Shown here piece after piece: positions 7,149 to 9,074 of a stretch of 9,074 nucleotides of DNA. The translations under genes were made by a program, and so were the position numbers. The DNA lies in NCBI GenBank assembly GCA_964372165.1, contig CAYJPT010000096.1:1-9074 (forward strand), read 5' to 3'. The notes beneath the pieces are model-generated. The model worked only from the letters and a program-made list of their open reading frames with translations, was not told where the DNA came from and did not search any database. How positions within the stretch are numbered: position 1 is the first letter of the stretch; every line of letters begins with the position of its first letter. This DNA comes from CAYJAD01 sp964372165 (lineage in GTDB: Bacteria > Desulfobacterota > Desulfovibrionia > Desulfovibrionales > Desulfovibrionaceae).

Positions 7149-7171
7149 AATTTATTTCAAACTAGCAGTGA

Positions 7172-8668
7172 TTAGAAGCTGTAATTAAAGAATACGCCAG
7201 CTTTATAACCATCACGTCTGGTTTCGCTGTTGCCAACGAAATCCCATGTATCTTCGCTTACACCGTTTATGATGTAGCCAAGTTGTACAACTGCTTGGAG
7301 ATTTTCATAAATTTGATATGTTGTATCAAGGTTGAATTCTACAAGGTAGTCAGAGGTAGTTAGGTAGAAGCCACCGCCGCCAACATCAGCAAAGGCATTG
7401 CCAACATATTTAGCCATATCGGTGCTGTTTGTGCCGCCCCAGTATGCTACGCGGAAAGTGTGTGATAAGTCTTCGATGAAAGAAACGTTTTTAAGTTGAA
7501 GACCAACACCCCAAGTACCAGAGTAGTTCAACATTTGGTCGTAACCATTGTTGTTACCACTGGTGAAATAGGAATAACCTAGTTCGTTACCATCACCAAT
7601 AAAGGAGGTGAAGTTACCAGTTGGGCTCAAGTATGGCATCATTTCAGAACCGTTTTCGATATCGCCGTCATCACCGCTGCCGTACCAAGCAAATAGACCA
7701 GGAGTACCCCAATCCATTTTGTATTCAAACAATGCTTTTACTAACCAACCGCGACGATCAAGTGATAAATCACGACCACCAAAGGCAAGGCTGCGGCCTG
7801 AACCTAAACCGGTGATTGAACCGTAGTTGATGTCAAGTTCGAAGTTGAATGCATCAATGTTAAGGCCAAAAGGTAGGCCAGCGAAGAATGCTGTTGCATA
7901 GCCTGCATCATCAATCATGTTGCTAAGAGAAAGGCCAGAAGCATTAACAACGTTTAAGGCATAGGATGGGATAAGACCAGCGCGGCTATAGTATGCAGAT
8001 TTACCGTTGTTGTCGGTATCAAATACTAAGTCAGCTGCAGCATTTTTGCCAACAACACCACCAAGTACCCATGGTGTAAACTTCCAGTTGTCGCCTTTTA
8101 GAGGAACAAACACTGTAAATAAGTCTACATTGTCAAGGTAGTTGGCAGGCTCTTGCTCGTTGCCGTCCCAGTTATCATTAAAAGGACGAGCCCAAGCAAA
8201 ACCGATGCTTGCCATGTCATTGATTTTATATGAAGCAACAACTGCTGCTACTTGTTCGTCTAAAATTACAGAACCACCAGCTACGCTTGGTAGGGTAAGT
8301 GGTTGAATACCCATGCGGAAGCTAAGTTGAGTATTTGGTACCATCCAATCAATGTATGCATTGCGAAGCTCAACTATGGTGCCATCAGCGCCAAGAGCAC
8401 CGCCACTACGAGCTTGGCCCCAAGTGGTATCGCCCATTTCAAAGCTTACAGTACCTGATAGGTTTTCAGAAGCGATAGCATCTAATTGCAAACGTACACG
8501 TTGCATAGCGGCGAAAGTATCACCACCATTTAAACCTTGATAGTAAGTATCAAGCATACCAAAGCCTACAACCCATTGACCTTTAGCTTTGAAATCAATA
8601 GCTGAAGCACCAGTGGCAACGCCAAGCAACATGCCGGCTGTAAGACACAATGTGATAATCTTTTTCAT
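7172..8668 (-). CDS. Outer-membrane porin, Desulfovibrio homotrimeric type
   Basis: A 498-residue outer-membrane beta-barrel protein resembling the homotrimeric porins abundant in Desulfovibrio, Bilophila and Lawsonia, which let small solutes diffuse through the outer membrane. The N-terminus is a classic signal peptide: MKK, a hydrophobic core (4-18) and a likely cleavage site after A21-S-A23, leaving a mature start IDFKAKGQW. The rest has the alternating aromatic/polar pattern and Gly/Asn/Asp-rich turns of a barrel, and it ends in FNYSF, the terminal phenylalanine recognised by the BAM machinery. I chose the ATG at 8668 because AAGGAAGGA (8675-8683) sits six bases before it and the signal peptide begins there; an in-frame TTG at 8722 would spoil the signal peptide. 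Codons look richer in C and G than in neighbouring genes, as expected for a highly expressed protein. Transported solute is unknown. Confidence 0.93.
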   Translation of the reverse strand: MKKIITLCLTAGMLLGVATGASAIDFKAKGQWVVGFGMLDTYYQGLNGGDTFAAMQRVRLQLDAIASENLSGTVSFEMGDTTWGQARSGGALGADGTIVELRNAYIDWMVPNTQLSFRMGIQPLTLPSVAGGSVILDEQVAAVVASYKINDMASIGFAWARPFNDNWDGNEQEPANYLDNVDLFTVFVPLKGDNWKFTPWVLGGVVGKNAAADLVFDTDNNGKSAYYSRAGLIPSYALNVVNASGLSLSNMIDDAGYATAFFAGLPFGLNIDAFNFELDINYGSITGLGSGRSLAFGGRDLSLDRRGWLVKALFEYKMDWGTPGLFAWYGSGDDGDIENGSEMMPYLSPTGNFTSFIGDGNELGYSYFTSGNNNGYDQMLNYSGTWGVGLQLKNVSFIEDLSHTFRVAYWGGTNSTDMAKYVGNAFADVGGGGFYLTTSDYLVEFNLDTTYQIYENLQAVVQLGYIINGVSEDTWDFVGNSETRRDGYKAGVFFNYSF

Positions 8669-8674
8669 AATGTT

Positions 8675-8683
8675 TCCTTCCTT
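8675..8683 (-). promoter_or_regulatory. Ribosome binding site that fixes the porin start
   Basis: AAGGAAGGA on the minus strand, six bases before the ATG at 8668. It selects this ATG over the upstream in-frame TTG and fits strong translation. Confidence 0.8.
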
Positions 8684-8701
8684 AAATAACTGCTTGCGCG
8701 A

Positions 8702-8729
8702 TTTATAGGATGCTTGCCGCAAAATGCAA
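8702..8729 (-). promoter_or_regulatory. Candidate porin promoter
   Basis: On the minus strand TTGCAT (8724-8729) and TATAAA (8702-8707, five of six to the -10 consensus) are 16 bases apart. Initiation near 8695 would give a leader of about 27 bases. A second possible -10, TATACT, lies further upstream near 8750 with a TTGCCT at 19-base spacing, so more than one start site is possible. Confidence 0.5.
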
Positions 8730-9074
8730 CTAGCTCTCTGCGCCTAAGAAGTATATTGCACAATTTTGAGTGAAAGGCAACAAATTTAGTAAAAAAAACT
8801 TTACTTTTTTATTTTGATTTCTAATGAAGCTATAGATTGATTTTGCAATTATTTGAAATGTTGAGATAAAATGTCTAGAAAAAACATAAAACTTTACTAA
8901 TAAAAAATTCAATAAATGAGTATTTTGCTTGGTTATACGCTGTGAAGTCAACAACCATAAGTCATTGTTTGAATTGTACTACGACTTAAAATATGATAAA
9001 ATTTTTTGTACTTTGCACGCTGAATGGGAGCAAAAAACCACGCTTTTTTGCGTCCCACAGGGCGAATGAAGGCA
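8730..9074. other. AT-rich region upstream of the porin, no supported gene
   Basis: Beyond the porin promoter the sequence is very AT-rich up to about 9010 and then becomes more GC-rich towards the window edge. It holds an 11-base direct repeat (8795-8805 and 8888-8898) and an inverted repeat (9026-9056). A minus-strand open frame at 8730-8954 starts with TTG, lacks a ribosome site and has the Phe/Leu/Lys-heavy composition of translated AT-rich noncoding DNA, so I do not call it. The last 50 bases may belong to a gene continuing outside the window. Confidence 0.55.
9026..9056. repeat. Imperfect inverted repeat at the right edge (possible terminator)
   Basis: The arm GGGAGCAAAAAA (9026-9037) pairs with TTTTTTGCGTCCC (9044-9056) except for one bulged base; the six-base loop is CCACGC. 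Read on the minus strand, a smaller alternative stem ACGC-A6-GCGT is followed by GG and six T residues, which would be a weak terminator for a leftward gene outside the window. The structure is visible; the function is a guess. Confidence 0.4.

Noticed and set aside
7601..7826. A textbook AAAGGAGGTG on the plus strand followed by an open frame.
   Set aside because: It is the reverse complement of codons for GNFTSF in the porin, which is strongly supported by signal peptide, terminal Phe and terminator. The plus-strand frame has a GTG start overlapping the motif, no spacing and no recognisable product.
8730..8954. A possible 74-residue minus-strand protein upstream of the porin.
   Set aside because: TTG start, no ribosome site, Phe/Leu/Lys/Asn-heavy composition of AT-rich spacer, no recognisable domain, and it overlaps the likely porin promoter region.
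9024..9074. Start of a plus-strand gene (ATG at 9024, open to the edge) or the end of a minus-strand gene.
   Set aside because: Several frames are open over this short stretch, the ATG has no ribosome site, and no translation is recognisable. It cannot be decided from the bases available.

Overview
The window looks like a chromosomal segment from a low-GC, Gram-negative member of the Desulfovibrionales (Desulfovibrionaceae or a Lawsonia-like relative). Three things point there: the outer-membrane porin resembles the homotrimeric porins of Desulfovibrio; the order rpmH-rnpA-yidD-yidC-jag-mnmE is followed by a DEDDy exonuclease and a CofD-like gene; and YidC has the large periplasmic domain of diderm bacteria. 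The genus is an inference; nothing here fixes it.

Every convincing gene is on the minus strand. From right to left: positions 8730-9074 form a long AT-rich leader with no supported gene, with an imperfect inverted repeat near the window edge. Next is a signal-peptide-bearing porin (7172-8668) with a candidate promoter close upstream and a strong intrinsic terminator just after its stop. A second AT-rich gap (6785-7113) carries a candidate promoter for the ribosomal-protein operon. That operon runs rpmH, rnpA, yidD, yidC, jag (khpB), mnmE, a single-domain 3'-5' exonuclease and a CofD/YvcK-superfamily protein. Gaps are mostly 11-73 bp; rnpA/yidD overlap by 4 bp and exonuclease/cofD-like by 14 bp. 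An AT-stem hairpin followed by a T-rich run sits between rpmH and rnpA and may reduce read-through. Positions 1-67, after the last gene, contain no start codon for a further leftward gene and nothing I can assign.

The operon groups core information and envelope functions: ribosomal protein L34, the RNase P protein subunit, two membrane-protein biogenesis factors (YidD, YidC), an RNA-binding KH/R3H protein and a tRNA wobble-uridine modification GTPase. The two tail genes are less ordinary. The CofD-like protein resembles the subgroup that databases name after the uncharacterised 'GAK system', and it is the best lead in the window. I see no mobile element, CRISPR array, tRNA or rRNA, and no clear evidence of an undescribed multi-gene system; most of this is ordinary housekeeping sequence.
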